DNA of 64,000 nucleotides from CAYOOP01 sp964405685 (GTDB lineage Bacteria > Pseudomonadota > Alphaproteobacteria > Rickettsiales > SXRF01), in NCBI GenBank assembly GCA_964405685.1, contig CAYOOP010000002.1, forward strand, positions 62,001 to 126,000. The letters run 5' to 3'. Each line of letters begins with the position of its first letter. The stretch's first letter is position 1. Positions 1 to 8,498 of this stretch are shown piece after piece. A program made the translations under genes and the position numbers. Below the pieces are notes generated by a model, which saw nothing but the letters and a program-made list of their open reading frames with translations, had not been told where the DNA came from and did not search any database.

Positions 1-1
1 G

Positions 2-3000
2 TTTCGGGTTATCGCGCACAACGGAGAAATCAATACGCTAAAAGGTAACGTCAATTTCATGCGCAGCCACGAGGCAACGTTTTCATGCGAGGCATTTGAA
101 GGGGTGGTGGATGATATTCTACCGGTGATTCCTGAGAACACCTCCGATACCGGCGCGCTGGATGCGGTATTCGAGGTGCAAATGCGCTCCGGCCGTTCGC
201 TGCCGCTCGCGAAGCTTATGCTTATTCCGCCGACGTGGACGCTGATGAACGACGTGCCGGAAGCGCACAAAGAAATGTATAGCTGTCTCAATTCAATCTC
301 AGAACCGTGGGATGGCCCGGCGGCGATTGTGGGTGCAGATGCGGATTGGGTGATGGCGGGCATGGACCGCAGCGGCCTGCGTCCGTTGCGTTATAGCATT
401 ACGAAAGACGGGATGATCGCGATTTGTTCCGAATCCGGCATGGTGCATATTTCAGATGTCGACGTCGCCGAGCGCGGACGCTTGGGGCCGGGCGATATTC
501 TCGGACTCAATTTGAAAGAGGGCAGGCTTTACCGCGACAAAGAATTGAAAGACCTGCTCGCCAAGCAGCAGCCGTATGGCGAGTGGGTGAAGCATATTAT
601 TAAGCTGGGGGATATTCCTAAATCCGCAACCACGCCAGCGCTTGAGTTGGGCGCTGCGCAACGCATGGCAGCGGCCTGCGGCCATACGTTTGAAGAGGTG
701 GAAACCATTTTGCTGCCGATGGCGCAAACGGGAAAAGAGGCGATTGGTTCGATGGGAGACGATGGTCCGCTGGCGGTACTAGACCGTGAATTCCGGCCGT
801 TTTCGCATTATTTCCGTCAGAATTTTTCGCAAGTGACGAACCCGCCCATTGACCCGTTGCGTGAGCGCCGGGTGATGAGTTTGAATACGCGCTTTGGCAA
901 CGACGGCAATTACCTCGCGCTCGACCATTCGCATGGCACGATTTTGTTGTCGGATACGCCGGTATTGCTCAGCCACGAAGTCGCGGCGATTACCTCGTAT
1001 TTTAAAGACAGAATTACGCAGATTGATTGCCTCTTTAGCTGTCATCCCCGCGAAAGCGGGGATCCATCGAGAAACAAGATGGATCCTCGGGTCAAGCCCG
1101 AGGATGACAATTTAAAGGTTGCACTTAAAGCATTGGTTGAACAAGCCGAAGCAGCAACGCGTGCCGGAAAATCCTACCTTGTGATGACGGATGAAAACCG
1201 CTCTGAAACACGCGTTGGTATCCCCATGATTCTGGCCGTTTCCGCCGTGCATAGCCATTTAGTAAAACACAAGCTTCGCAAAAAAGCTTCGCTGATTGTG
1301 CGCTCAGCGGAGTGTTTAGAGCCGCATTGTTTAGCGGTGTTGATTGGTGCGGGGGCGACGGTCGTGAACCCGTATCTTGCGGAACACCTTATCCGTCATT
1401 CCGGCGAAAGCCGGAATCCAGCGTCCGCCGTTGGCGGACAAAATAAAAATATACTGGATCCCGTTTTCCAACGGGATGACGAACGCGTTAAAAACTACCG
1501 CGAGGCAATGAGTGCGGGGCTGCTTAAAATCATGTCGAAGATGGGCATTTCGGTGGTGAGTTCCTACCGCGGTGGGCTTAATTTTGAGGCCATTGGTTTG
1601 TCGCGTGCGCTCGTTGCAGACTATTTCCCCGGCCTGCCTTCGCGCATTTCGGGCATTGGGCTGGATGCACTTTCGGCGCAGTATCAAACCATGCACGCAC
1701 ATGCATACTCCCAGGGGGTACCTGAACTTAAGCTCGGCGGTTTCTACCGCAAGCGTGCGCGAGAAGGTGTACATGCGTGGGAAGGTGAGATGGTTCACTT
1801 ACTGCAAAGTGCAGTAGCGAAGGGTTCGTATCAGCTTTATAAAAAATTCAGTGACATGGTGGCAAGCAATGAAGCGATCCACGTGCGCGATTTGCTGACA
1901 TTTAAACCAAACCGCGAAAGCGTGCCGATTGAGCACGTGGAATCGATCACCGAAATTCGCCGCAGGTTCGTTGCACCGGCGATGTCGCTTGGTGCACTAT
2001 CACCGGAAGCACATCAAACACTGGCGATTGCGATGAATCGCATCGGCGCGGGGTCGAATTCCGGTGAGGGCGGCGAAGGGCCGGAGCGGTATCAGCCACT
2101 CGCGAACGGCGACAATGCGAATTCGACAATCAAGCAAGTGGCGAGCGCGCGCTTTGGGGTGACGGCAGAATACTTGAACAGTGCGACGGAGCTGCAAATT
2201 AAAGTTGCGCAAGGCGCAAAACCCGGCGAAGGCGGCCAATTGCCTGGGTTTAAAGTAACAGCGGAAATCGCGCGGCTGCGTCATGCAACCGAAGGAGTGA
2301 TGCTCATTTCACCGCCGCCACACCACGATATTTACTCGATCGAGGATTTGGCGCAGTTGATTTACGACCTCAAACAAATCAATCCACGCGCGATTGTGTC
2401 GGTCAAACTCGTCGCGCAGTCCGGCATTGGGACGATTGCCTCGGGCGTTGCCAAAGCAATGGCGGATAAAATCATCATCGCCGGTCACAATGGCGGTACG
2501 GGTGCGAGCCCATGGTCTAGCCTTAAATATGCGGGCATTCCGTGGGAGATTGGTTTGGCGGAGGCGAATCAGGTGTTGACGCTCAATCGTCTGCGTCACC
2601 GCGTAAAATTGCAAACGGACGGTGGGTTAAAAACTGGCCGTGACATTGTGATTGCGGCGATGCTGGGAGCAGAGGAATACGCGATCGGCACGGCGTCTCT
2701 CGTGGCAATGGGATGCTTGATGGTGCGTCAATGCCATTCGAATACATGCCCCGTGGGTATCACCACGCAAAATCCAGCACTGCGTGCGAAGTTCGAGGGC
2801 ACGGTGGATAAAGTCATTAATCTTATGAGTTTTGTTGCTGAGGAAGTGCGTGAAATATTGGCGCGGCTCGGGTTTACAAAATTGGATGATATTATTGGCC
2901 GTGCGGATTTACTTTCGCAAATAGCGGATTCCGGCAACGGGCTTGACCTTAATAACCTTCTCGCACTTGCGGATGCTGGTTCTAATTCCCGCATTTTTAG

Positions 3001-3898
3001 TCTTCCCCCCCTTACATCCCCCCCGCTTGAGGGGGGTAGAGAGGGGGGGCGGCGCAATGAAGTGCCCGATACGCTCGATGCACAGATGATTCGCGATGCC
3101 GAAGGTACGCTGCTACGTGGTGAAAAAATTCAATTGGCATATACGGTGAAAAATACGATGCGTGCGGTGGGGTCGCGGCTGTCGTCGGAATTACTGCACC
3201 ACAAAACCGATAAGCCATTGCACGATGACCATATCGTGATTCGCCTGCGCGGATCGGCGGGGCAGTCGCTTGGTGCATTTCTTACGCATGGGATTAAAAT
3301 TGAACTCTATGGCGATGCGAATGATTATGTAGGGAAGGGGCTTTCTGGTGGTACAATTGTGGTGCGGCCACGGCCTTCCAATCAGCTTGTGCCGCATGAA
3401 AATACGATTATTGGCAACACGGTGTTGTATGGTGCGACGTCTGGAAAACTGTACGCGAACGGTCAGGCGGGTGAGCGTTTTGCGGTGCGTAATTCCGGGG
3501 CGACGGCGGTGATTGAAGGGTGCGGTTCGAACGGTTGCGAGTATATGACGGGCGGGCTTGCGATTGTCTTAGGCGATGTGGGCACGAATTTCGCGGCGGG
3601 GATGACTGGCGGTATGGCATTTGTCTATGATGCAAATGCCAATTTTGAACGGCGTGTGAATGCAGAGACGGTGGTGGTGCAATCACTTGCAAGCGCGCAT
3701 TGGGAACATGTGTTGAAGTTTGCAATTGAAGATCATACCCGTGAGACATCCTCTCCGCGTGGCGTGGCGATCCTTGCGAATTGGGATTATGAGCGCACGA
3801 AGTTCCTACAAATTTGCCCGAAAGAAATGGTTGCGCGGCTTGCGCACCCGCTTGAGGATGTGGTTAATTTGTCATCCCTGCGAAAGCAGGGATCCTGA
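2..3898 (+). CDS. gltB: Glutamate synthase (NADPH) large subunit, 5'-truncated by the window edge
   Basis: The large subunit converts glutamine plus 2-oxoglutarate to two glutamates. The frame is already open at base 2 and encodes the glutaminase-domain motif RVIAHNGEINTLKGN, so the start lies upstream and about 200 N-terminal residues are missing. The visible order is the end of the class II amidotransferase domain, the central domain, the FMN/Fe-S synthase domain (GAGSNSGEGGEGPERY, then HNGGTGASPWSSLKYAG, then a cysteine cluster around CHSNTCPVG) and the C-terminal beta-helix (GSNGCEYMTGG). The protein carries repeat-derived inserts at nt 1041-1108, 1395-1480 and 3002-3050, all in frame. 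Its last residues (SSLRKQGS) and its stop codon are supplied by a fourth repeat. No gltD is visible. The identity is certain; whether the enzyme tolerates the inserts is inference from the intact frame. Confidence 0.96.
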   Translation, partial: FRVIAHNGEINTLKGNVNFMRSHEATFSCEAFEGVVDDILPVIPENTSDTGALDAVFEVQMRSGRSLPLAKLMLIPPTWTLMNDVPEAHKEMYSCLNSISEPWDGPAAIVGADADWVMAGMDRSGLRPLRYSITKDGMIAICSESGMVHISDVDVAERGRLGPGDILGLNLKEGRLYRDKELKDLLAKQQPYGEWVKHIIKLGDIPKSATTPALELGAAQRMAAACGHTFEEVETILLPMAQTGKEAIGSMGDDGPLAVLDREFRPFSHYFRQNFSQVTNPPIDPLRERRVMSLNTRFGNDGNYLALDHSHGTILLSDTPVLLSHEVAAITSYFKDRITQIDCLFSCHPRESGDPSRNKMDPRVKPEDDNLKVALKALVEQAEAATRAGKSYLVMTDENRSETRVGIPMILAVSAVHSHLVKHKLRKKASLIVRSAECLEPHCLAVLIGAGATVVNPYLAEHLIRHSGESRNPASAVGGQNKNILDPVFQRDDERVKNYREAMSAGLLKIMSKMGISVVSSYRGGLNFEAIGLSRALVADYFPGLPSRISGIGLDALSAQYQTMHAHAYSQGVPELKLGGFYRKRAREGVHAWEGEMVHLLQSAVAKGSYQLYKKFSDMVASNEAIHVRDLLTFKPNRESVPIEHVESITEIRRRFVAPAMSLGALSPEAHQTLAIAMNRIGAGSNSGEGGEGPERYQPLANGDNANSTIKQVASARFGVTAEYLNSATELQIKVAQGAKPGEGGQLPGFKVTAEIARLRHATEGVMLISPPPHHDIYSIEDLAQLIYDLKQINPRAIVSVKLVAQSGIGTIASGVAKAMADKIIIAGHNGGTGASPWSSLKYAGIPWEIGLAEANQVLTLNRLRHRVKLQTDGGLKTGRDIVIAAMLGAEEYAIGTASLVAMGCLMVRQCHSNTCPVGITTQNPALRAKFEGTVDKVINLMSFVAEEVREILARLGFTKLDDIIGRADLLSQIADSGNGLDLNNLLALADAGSNSRIFSLPPLTSPPLEGGREGGRRNEVPDTLDAQMIRDAEGTLLRGEKIQLAYTVKNTMRAVGSRLSSELLHHKTDKPLHDDHIVIRLRGSAGQSLGAFLTHGIKIELYGDANDYVGKGLSGGTIVVRPRPSNQLVPHENTIIGNTVLYGATSGKLYANGQAGERFAVRNSGATAVIEGCGSNGCEYMTGGLAIVLGDVGTNFAAGMTGGMAFVYDANANFERRVNAETVVVQSLASAHWEHVLKFAIEDHTRETSSPRGVAILANWDYERTKFLQICPKEMVARLAHPLEDVVNLSSLRKQGS
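1041..1108. repeat. Family A palindromic element inside gltB
   Basis: The element starts GTCATCCCCGCGAAAGCGGG and ends CAAGCCCGAGGATGAC. It folds as two small hairpins (CCCCGC-gaaa-GCGGGG and CTCGGG-tcaa-GCCCGAG), joined by a GATCCATC/GATGGATC pair and closed by GTCAT/ATGAC. It is read in frame as roughly CHPRESGDPSRNKMDPRV and a few more residues, inside the central domain of GltB at a place where homologues run straight through. Confidence 0.93.
1395..1480. repeat. Second family A palindromic element inside gltB
   Basis: The ends are GTCATTCCGGCGAAAGCCGG and CCGTTTTCCAACGGGATGAC, with a further inner hairpin GTCCGCC-gtt-GGCGGAC. It is translated in frame as a stretch beginning HSGESRNPASAVGGQ. 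It shares the GTCAT/ATGAC closure and the gaaa-type loop with the copy at 1041-1108 but has a different core, so it looks like a separate insertion rather than a local duplication. Confidence 0.92.
3002..3050. repeat. Family D GC-rich palindromic element inside gltB
   Basis: The stretch runs of C, then CCGCTTGAGGGGGG, then runs of G, and is translated as PLTSPPLEGGREGGR in a linker between the synthase domain and the C-terminal beta-helix. The same CCCCGC/GCGGGG design occurs at 23987-24164 and at 39501-39582. Its low complexity and sharp contrast with the flanking gltB coding sequence mark it as an insertion. Confidence 0.8.
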
Positions 3899-3951
3899 AC
3901 GTTCCATAGAGCGAGGTGCTAATTTAGGATTCCTGCTTTCGCAGGAATGAC
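3871..3951. repeat. Family A palindromic element at the convergent gltB/cobT junction
   Basis: Two hairpin arms face each other. The left arm is GTCATCCCTGCGAAAGCAGG; the right arm ends CTGCTTTCGCAGGAATGAC; about 30 bp separate the hairpins. The left arm encodes the last eight residues of GltB (SSLRKQGS) and its TGA. The right arm stops one base before the cobT stop codon. The palindrome could terminate transcription from both sides. The same arm sequences frame the GIY-YIG gene near 62.1-62.5 kb. Confidence 0.92.
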
Positions 3952-3952
3952 A

Positions 3953-5686
3953 TTACCGAAACAACTCCGTCAGCTCCTTCGTCATCACCTCGGGCAATTT
4001 CTCCACTTCCGAAATCATCACTGCGTGCTGGTAGTAGCGCGTGACATCGTGGCCGATGCCGATGGCCAGAAGTTCAATGGGGCTGTTGTTTTCCACTTCG
4101 GCAATTGCTTCGCGCAAGTGCTGATCTAAATAGGTGCTACCGTTGATGGAGAGCGTTTGATCATCGACCGGTGCGCCGTCAGAAATCACCATCAAGATGC
4201 GGCGGTCTTCCGGGCGTTTTAAGAGCCGTGAGGCTGCCCACAGAATCGCTTCGCCGTCGATGTTTTCCTTTAGAATACCTTCTTTCATCATTAGCCCTAA
4301 ATTTCGGCTGGCGCGTTTAAAAGGTGCGTTTGCGGATTTATAGATGATGTGGCGCAGGTCGTTCAGGCGGCCAGGATGGGCTGGTTTTCCAGCATTCATC
4401 CATGCCTTGGCTGTTTGTCCACCTTTCCAATCCCGCGTGGTGAAGCCGAGGATTTCTACTTTTACGCCGCAGCGTTCCAGTGTTTGTGCGAGGAGCGTTG
4501 CGCTCATGGCGGCGATCGTGATCGGACGCCCACGCATGGAACCTGAATTGTCGATCAGAAGCGTCACAATCGTATCGCGAAATTCGCTGACGCGTTCTTT
4601 TTTATAAAACAAGCCGTCAAAGGGTTCAGTAAGAATGCGGGTGAGGCGTCTGTTATCCAACACACCTTCTTCCTGCAAATCGAGCCATGTATGCGCGCGC
4701 TTGGCCAGCAGCAGACGTTGTAACTTGGCAGAAAGCTTGGCGATGGTGCTTGCATACGGCACCATTTTAAGTCGCAGCTGCTCGGAAAGTGCCGCAAGCT
4801 CTTCTGGTTTGGCAAGTTCTTCGGCAGCGATAGTTTGATCAAACTCGCGCGTAAACACTTTGTATTCTTGCGGCGCAGCGCTGATGGTGTTTGCCGGCCA
4901 ATTGGGCACATAGTCGTGTTTGCTCGCTGGCGCATCCGGGTTCAGCGCCTGATCCAGCACTTCGCTGGAGGCGTTTTCAACAGCCTCGTTTCCTGCAGTG
5001 TCTGATTCATCACTCGTACTTTCCTGTTCGGCCTCTCCGGAAGACGTGGTTTCCGTATCAAACGTTTCACCCGCTTCGGTTTCGGGTTCTAAGGGGGTGC
5101 GCTCTACGGCATCTGCCGAAAGGCTTAGGCGATCAAGCAGTTTGATAATTTCTTTGCCAAAGGCGGCCTGATTTTCCAGTTTTTCTTGCAGTGTTGTAAT
5201 AGCCTTCGGCGCGCGGGCGGAGAGCAAGAGTTCGAGGGTGGCGGCTTTGGGTTGAAGTGCTGGAGAGATCGGCAAATGCGCTAATTCTTTGCGTAATACT
5301 GCGGCGAGGGCGGAGCCGAAAAGCTCGGGTTCTTCTTCGGGCCGCTCCTCTGTGATGATGCGGTTGATGTTGGTTTGCACCCCCGGCATATCCCGTGAAC
5401 CCAAAATATCAACACGTGCTTGTTCCAGCGCATTGAAGGCGTAGGCCGCACCAGCGTCGGCGGGTTTTAATTGATGGTGGAGTGTGGGGTTGTGGAGTTT
5501 CAATGTCAGCGCTGCGCGGTCAGCATACCCCCGTATGGTATCTAGGCTTGCGGTGTCCAGTGGCGGCAGCGCAATCTCATTTGCACGCGCGGCATTGGCG
5601 CCAAATGCCAGTTTTAGCTTCGGTGCTTTGGCGAGTGCACGCGTGGTTACGCTTAGTGCATCTTCCAATCGATTAGAGATCGGCAT
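3953..5686 (-). CDS. cobT: Cobaltochelatase-type subunit CobT
   Basis: CobT is the VWA-domain subunit that works with the AAA+ subunit CobS in ATP-driven cobalt insertion into hydrogenobyrinic acid a,c-diamide. The 577-residue protein has an N-terminal helical region, an acidic linker around residues 205-250 rich in Glu, Ser and Asp, and a C-terminal von Willebrand A domain with the MIDAS motif DNSGS near residue 380 and ISDGAPVDD further on. Its start overlaps the end of cobS by 14 bp, so translation is probably coupled. No CobN and no corrin pathway gene is visible. In alphaproteobacteria cobST often stand apart from cobalamin genes, so the true chelatase or MoxR-like client is open. Confidence 0.93.
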   Translation of the reverse strand: MPISNRLEDALSVTTRALAKAPKLKLAFGANAARANEIALPPLDTASLDTIRGYADRAALTLKLHNPTLHHQLKPADAGAAYAFNALEQARVDILGSRDMPGVQTNINRIITEERPEEEPELFGSALAAVLRKELAHLPISPALQPKAATLELLLSARAPKAITTLQEKLENQAAFGKEIIKLLDRLSLSADAVERTPLEPETEAGETFDTETTSSGEAEQESTSDESDTAGNEAVENASSEVLDQALNPDAPASKHDYVPNWPANTISAAPQEYKVFTREFDQTIAAEELAKPEELAALSEQLRLKMVPYASTIAKLSAKLQRLLLAKRAHTWLDLQEEGVLDNRRLTRILTEPFDGLFYKKERVSEFRDTIVTLLIDNSGSMRGRPITIAAMSATLLAQTLERCGVKVEILGFTTRDWKGGQTAKAWMNAGKPAHPGRLNDLRHIIYKSANAPFKRASRNLGLMMKEGILKENIDGEAILWAASRLLKRPEDRRILMVISDGAPVDDQTLSINGSTYLDQHLREAIAEVENNSPIELLAIGIGHDVTRYYQHAVMISEVEKLPEVMTKELTELFR

Positions 5687-6623
5687 TGAAGCACCGTTGG
5701 AACATTTCTCTGAGTGCGCTGCGGTCGGCTTCGTCGCATTTGTTCATGAAGGTCATGCGGAAGGCGATAGCAGCGTCTTTGAAAATGGGCAGATTTTCCG
5801 CCCAGGAAATAACGGTACGGGGAGACATGACGGTTGAGAGATTGCCCTGGATGAAAGCTTCGCGGGTGAGGTTTGCCATCGCGATCATTTGCTTGATGGT
5901 TTTGGCATCCACGCCCTTCACCTTGCCGGTGACGACAGCGAATTCATGCGAGCTATCCAAATAGTTGAGGGTGGCGACGATGTGCCAGCGGTCCATTTGC
6001 CCCTGGTTCAAGGCTTGCGTGCCGTGGTAAATCCCTGCGCTGTCGCCAAGGCCAACGGTGTTGGTGGTGGCAAACAAGCGGAAAAAAGGGTGGGGGGTGA
6101 GCACGCGGTTTTGATCGAGCAGTGTGAGCTTGCCTTGGGATTCAAGGAGTCGCTGGATGACGAACATGACTTCCGGCCTTGCGGCGTCGTATTCGTCGAA
6201 CACCAATGCGACGGGGTGCTTGAGTGCGTAAGGCACAATGCCATCTTGGAATTCGGTGATTTGTTTGCCGTCTTGCAACACGAGTTGATCGCGACCGATT
6301 AAATCCATACGGCTGATGTAGCTGTCGAGATTCACGCGCACGCACGGCCAGTTGAGGCGCGCGGCGACTTGTTCGATGTGCGTGGATTTACCGGTGCCGT
6401 GATAGCCTTGGATAAGGACGCGGCGGTTGTGCATGAAACCGGCGAGGATCGCTTCGGTGACTTCGGGGGCGAAGACGTAGTTTTCATCGAGTTCTGGTAC
6501 GTGCTCATCGGCAGTGCTGAAGGCGGACACTTTAAAATCATGCGGTAAGCCGAAGATTTTCTTGGCGCTTACGGCGATATCTGGCGCAACAGGGGTGTTA
6601 GCGGTGGTTTTAAGTTTGGTCAT
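5673..6623 (-). CDS. cobS: Cobaltochelatase-type AAA+ subunit CobS
   Basis: This is a 316-residue MoxR-class AAA+ ATPase, partner of the CobT protein encoded next to it. It has a Walker A (GYHGTGKSTHIEQVA), a Walker B (ALVFDEYDAARPEVMF) and a sensor motif (FATTNTVGLGD), all typical of CobS. The N-terminus, with DFKVSAFSTADEHVPELDE, matches the family's start. The ATG at 6623 gives the usual length. It shares an overlapping transcript with cobT. The lipoprotein gene upstream is a separate unit on the same strand. The assignment is firm as a family; the cellular substrate is not shown here. Confidence 0.94.
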   Translation of the reverse strand: MTKLKTTANTPVAPDIAVSAKKIFGLPHDFKVSAFSTADEHVPELDENYVFAPEVTEAILAGFMHNRRVLIQGYHGTGKSTHIEQVAARLNWPCVRVNLDSYISRMDLIGRDQLVLQDGKQITEFQDGIVPYALKHPVALVFDEYDAARPEVMFVIQRLLESQGKLTLLDQNRVLTPHPFFRLFATTNTVGLGDSAGIYHGTQALNQGQMDRWHIVATLNYLDSSHEFAVVTGKVKGVDAKTIKQMIAMANLTREAFIQGNLSTVMSPRTVISWAENLPIFKDAAIAFRMTFMNKCDEADRSALREMFQRCFNADL

Positions 6624-6664
6624 AAGACCGGGGAGTTTGCCACAAATAATCGGTTTTTACAACG

Positions 6665-7177
6665 CTAGAATATAGAGCTATCGCCCGTTTCGTTGATTTG
6701 TAGCTTCTCGGTTTTGACCTCAGGCATTTTGCCAACGAAGATGGGTTCTAAGGGCTTCAAAGGTTTACCGGTGGCGCTACTCCCAGGTGAAGGGCGTGCG
6801 CCGGGCGGGGTAAGGATATAGCGGGTTTGATTACTCAGCTGCACTTTTTCAGCGGGTGTTGTGGGGCGAAGTGCAACGGTCGGTGTGCCGGTGCCCTGCC
6901 AGTTTACAAGGCGATCTTCCGCGCCGGGAATTTGTTGGTTGTAGCAGAGAATATCCTGCATCACTTGATAGCAATAGACGTGTGGTACTTCACGTGGGGT
7001 TTTGTCTTTGGGGTTGTAGGTGAACATCTCTTTTAGCTTCTTTTGCGTCTTGATTGTATCGATTTTGCTATCGGCCTGCGCTTTTTCGAGCGTGGCCATG
7101 GCCTCATCAACGCTGGTGCAAGCGCCCAGCGATAATAGCGCGGCGGTTAGTAAAAATACATTGGTGATCAATTGCAT
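6665..7177 (-). CDS. Predicted lipoprotein of unknown function
   Basis: This 170-residue protein has a lipoprotein signal: a hydrophobic stretch then the lipobox LGAC, with Cys at residue 20. The mature part starts with a charged helical region (residues 22-55) and continues with two cysteines in YCYQVMQDILCYNQQ, which may form a disulphide in the periplasm. The C-terminal half is proline-rich. I recognise no named family. It lies between hemY and cobS on the same strand. Confidence 0.75.
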   Translation of the reverse strand: MQLITNVFLLTAALLSLGACTSVDEAMATLEKAQADSKIDTIKTQKKLKEMFTYNPKDKTPREVPHVYCYQVMQDILCYNQQIPGAEDRLVNWQGTGTPTVALRPTTPAEKVQLSNQTRYILTPPGARPSPGSSATGKPLKPLEPIFVGKMPEVKTEKLQINETGDSSIF

Positions 7178-7226
7178 GAATCCCTCTACTTGGTCTTATA
7201 GCAAGCGTTGTGCCAAGGCACTGAAA

Positions 7227-8498
7227 TCAACGCCAATCCACCGTGTCGAAGCTTTGGCAGGCATCACAGTGGAGGGTCCATCGCTGTGCCTCGTGGCCGC
7301 ACTCGCTGCATTTCCATGTGGCATCGCGCGGCAGGTTTTCGGCTTTCGCGAGCCATTCTTTTTGGGTTTTCTGGTCTTGATATTCGAGGAGTTCCAGTTG
7401 CGCCATCAACTCATAGGCGCGCTTGCTTTTGGCAATATCAATGGCCTGCCGCCCATGCGTACGCGCGGCGACAAACTGCTGGGAAAGCAAAGCCAGCTTG
7501 CCTTCCAGCAGATGGGTTTCGACATGGTTGGGGTAGGATTTTGCAAGCTTATGCACCAGTTTTTCACGGTCGAATTCATCGCCCGGCAAATCAAAGGCGA
7601 GAGTTGCGAGGTCGGGGTGCGGATGGTCTTTCCAAGCCTCAAGCAAGAGTTTTTTGGCTTGAGATTCGCGTTTATGGGTAGAATAAAGCGAGATGAGCAG
7701 GGTAGAGGCGGGCAGGAAATGCGGTGCGAGGTGGTGCGCGATTTCGGCGCGGTCTAGCGACCCGTGTGGATCGCCGTTTGCGAGCAGGCTTTGCGCTTCG
7801 GCGATTAGGATTTTCGCGTGTATGAGTTTAACCCCGGCGCGGCCCAACGTGCGTTTAACACTGCGCTCTCGCAGGCGCGCATAGGCTTTTTCCCATTCGC
7901 CGTTGCGTACATGCAGCGAGAGCAAATTGAGGCCGGTTTGTTTGTTACGCGGGTCTGCCTTAAGCGCGTGCTCGGCGTAGTAAATCGCGTGCGGCAGATT
8001 GCCTTGGCGCAGGTGGAGTTCGGCCAGGCCGCGGTGGGCGAGTGGGGTTGTGACTTTGTGTTCGAGTAGGGCTTCGAGCGAGCGTTTCAAATCATCCTGA
8101 TTGCGCTCGAGCCCTGCGATTTGGGCGCTTAGAATATGAGTAAGCGGCGTAGCAGGTAGCAAGCGAGAGGTTTTCGCTAAGTGTTGCTTGGCTTTTACAT
8201 GGTCGCCTACCGCAATCGCGGTTAGGGTGTTGGTAACTTCGTCGAAACTGCGTTTATATTTGCGCTCTTCTTGCATACGCTTGAAGCGTTTGGGGGCATT
8301 GAAGATGGCGCGGATGAGCGCAAAAAGCAATTGCAACGCGAGCACGAGGAGCAAAATACCTGCGACCAAGACGACGACGGAGGTTTCAATTTCATATCCC
8401 GCAATGGTGACGTTGACCCAGCCGCCGAGCGCGGCAAGCCGTGTGGCACCAATGGCGACCAGCAACAGCACCGCAAGGAAAAGCAGCAGACGCAGCAT
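7227..8498 (-). CDS. hemY: HemY-like inner membrane TPR protein with C-terminal zinc ribbon
   Basis: HemY-type proteins (not the oxidase of the same name) are membrane-anchored TPR proteins linked to haem synthesis genes. Two transmembrane helices lie at residues 1-20 and about 38-68, followed by a charged segment and a long array of TPR-like helices. The C-terminus has CSECGHEAQRWTLHCDAC, a four-cysteine zinc ribbon like those of rubredoxin-type LapB tails, ending FDTVDW. The ATG follows the mitofilin-like gene's TAA directly, so the two are translationally linked. With hemD it makes an acpS-hemD-mic60-hemY run. The role in haem flux is inferred from family and context. Confidence 0.88.
   Translation of the reverse strand: MLRLLLFLAVLLLVAIGATRLAALGGWVNVTIAGYEIETSVVVLVAGILLLVLALQLLFALIRAIFNAPKRFKRMQEERKYKRSFDEVTNTLTAIAVGDHVKAKQHLAKTSRLLPATPLTHILSAQIAGLERNQDDLKRSLEALLEHKVTTPLAHRGLAELHLRQGNLPHAIYYAEHALKADPRNKQTGLNLLSLHVRNGEWEKAYARLRERSVKRTLGRAGVKLIHAKILIAEAQSLLANGDPHGSLDRAEIAHHLAPHFLPASTLLISLYSTHKRESQAKKLLLEAWKDHPHPDLATLAFDLPGDEFDREKLVHKLAKSYPNHVETHLLEGKLALLSQQFVAARTHGRQAIDIAKSKRAYELMAQLELLEYQDQKTQKEWLAKAENLPRDATWKCSECGHEAQRWTLHCDACQSFDTVDWR

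Noticed and set aside
1331..1798. Long open frame on the minus strand within gltB
   Set aside because: It is a shadow of the gltB codons, has no protein motif and no ribosome site.
7020..7757. Open frame of 245 codons on the plus strand overlapping the lipoprotein and hemY genes
   Set aside because: The codons are the complement of two convincing genes; the product has no recognisable domain.
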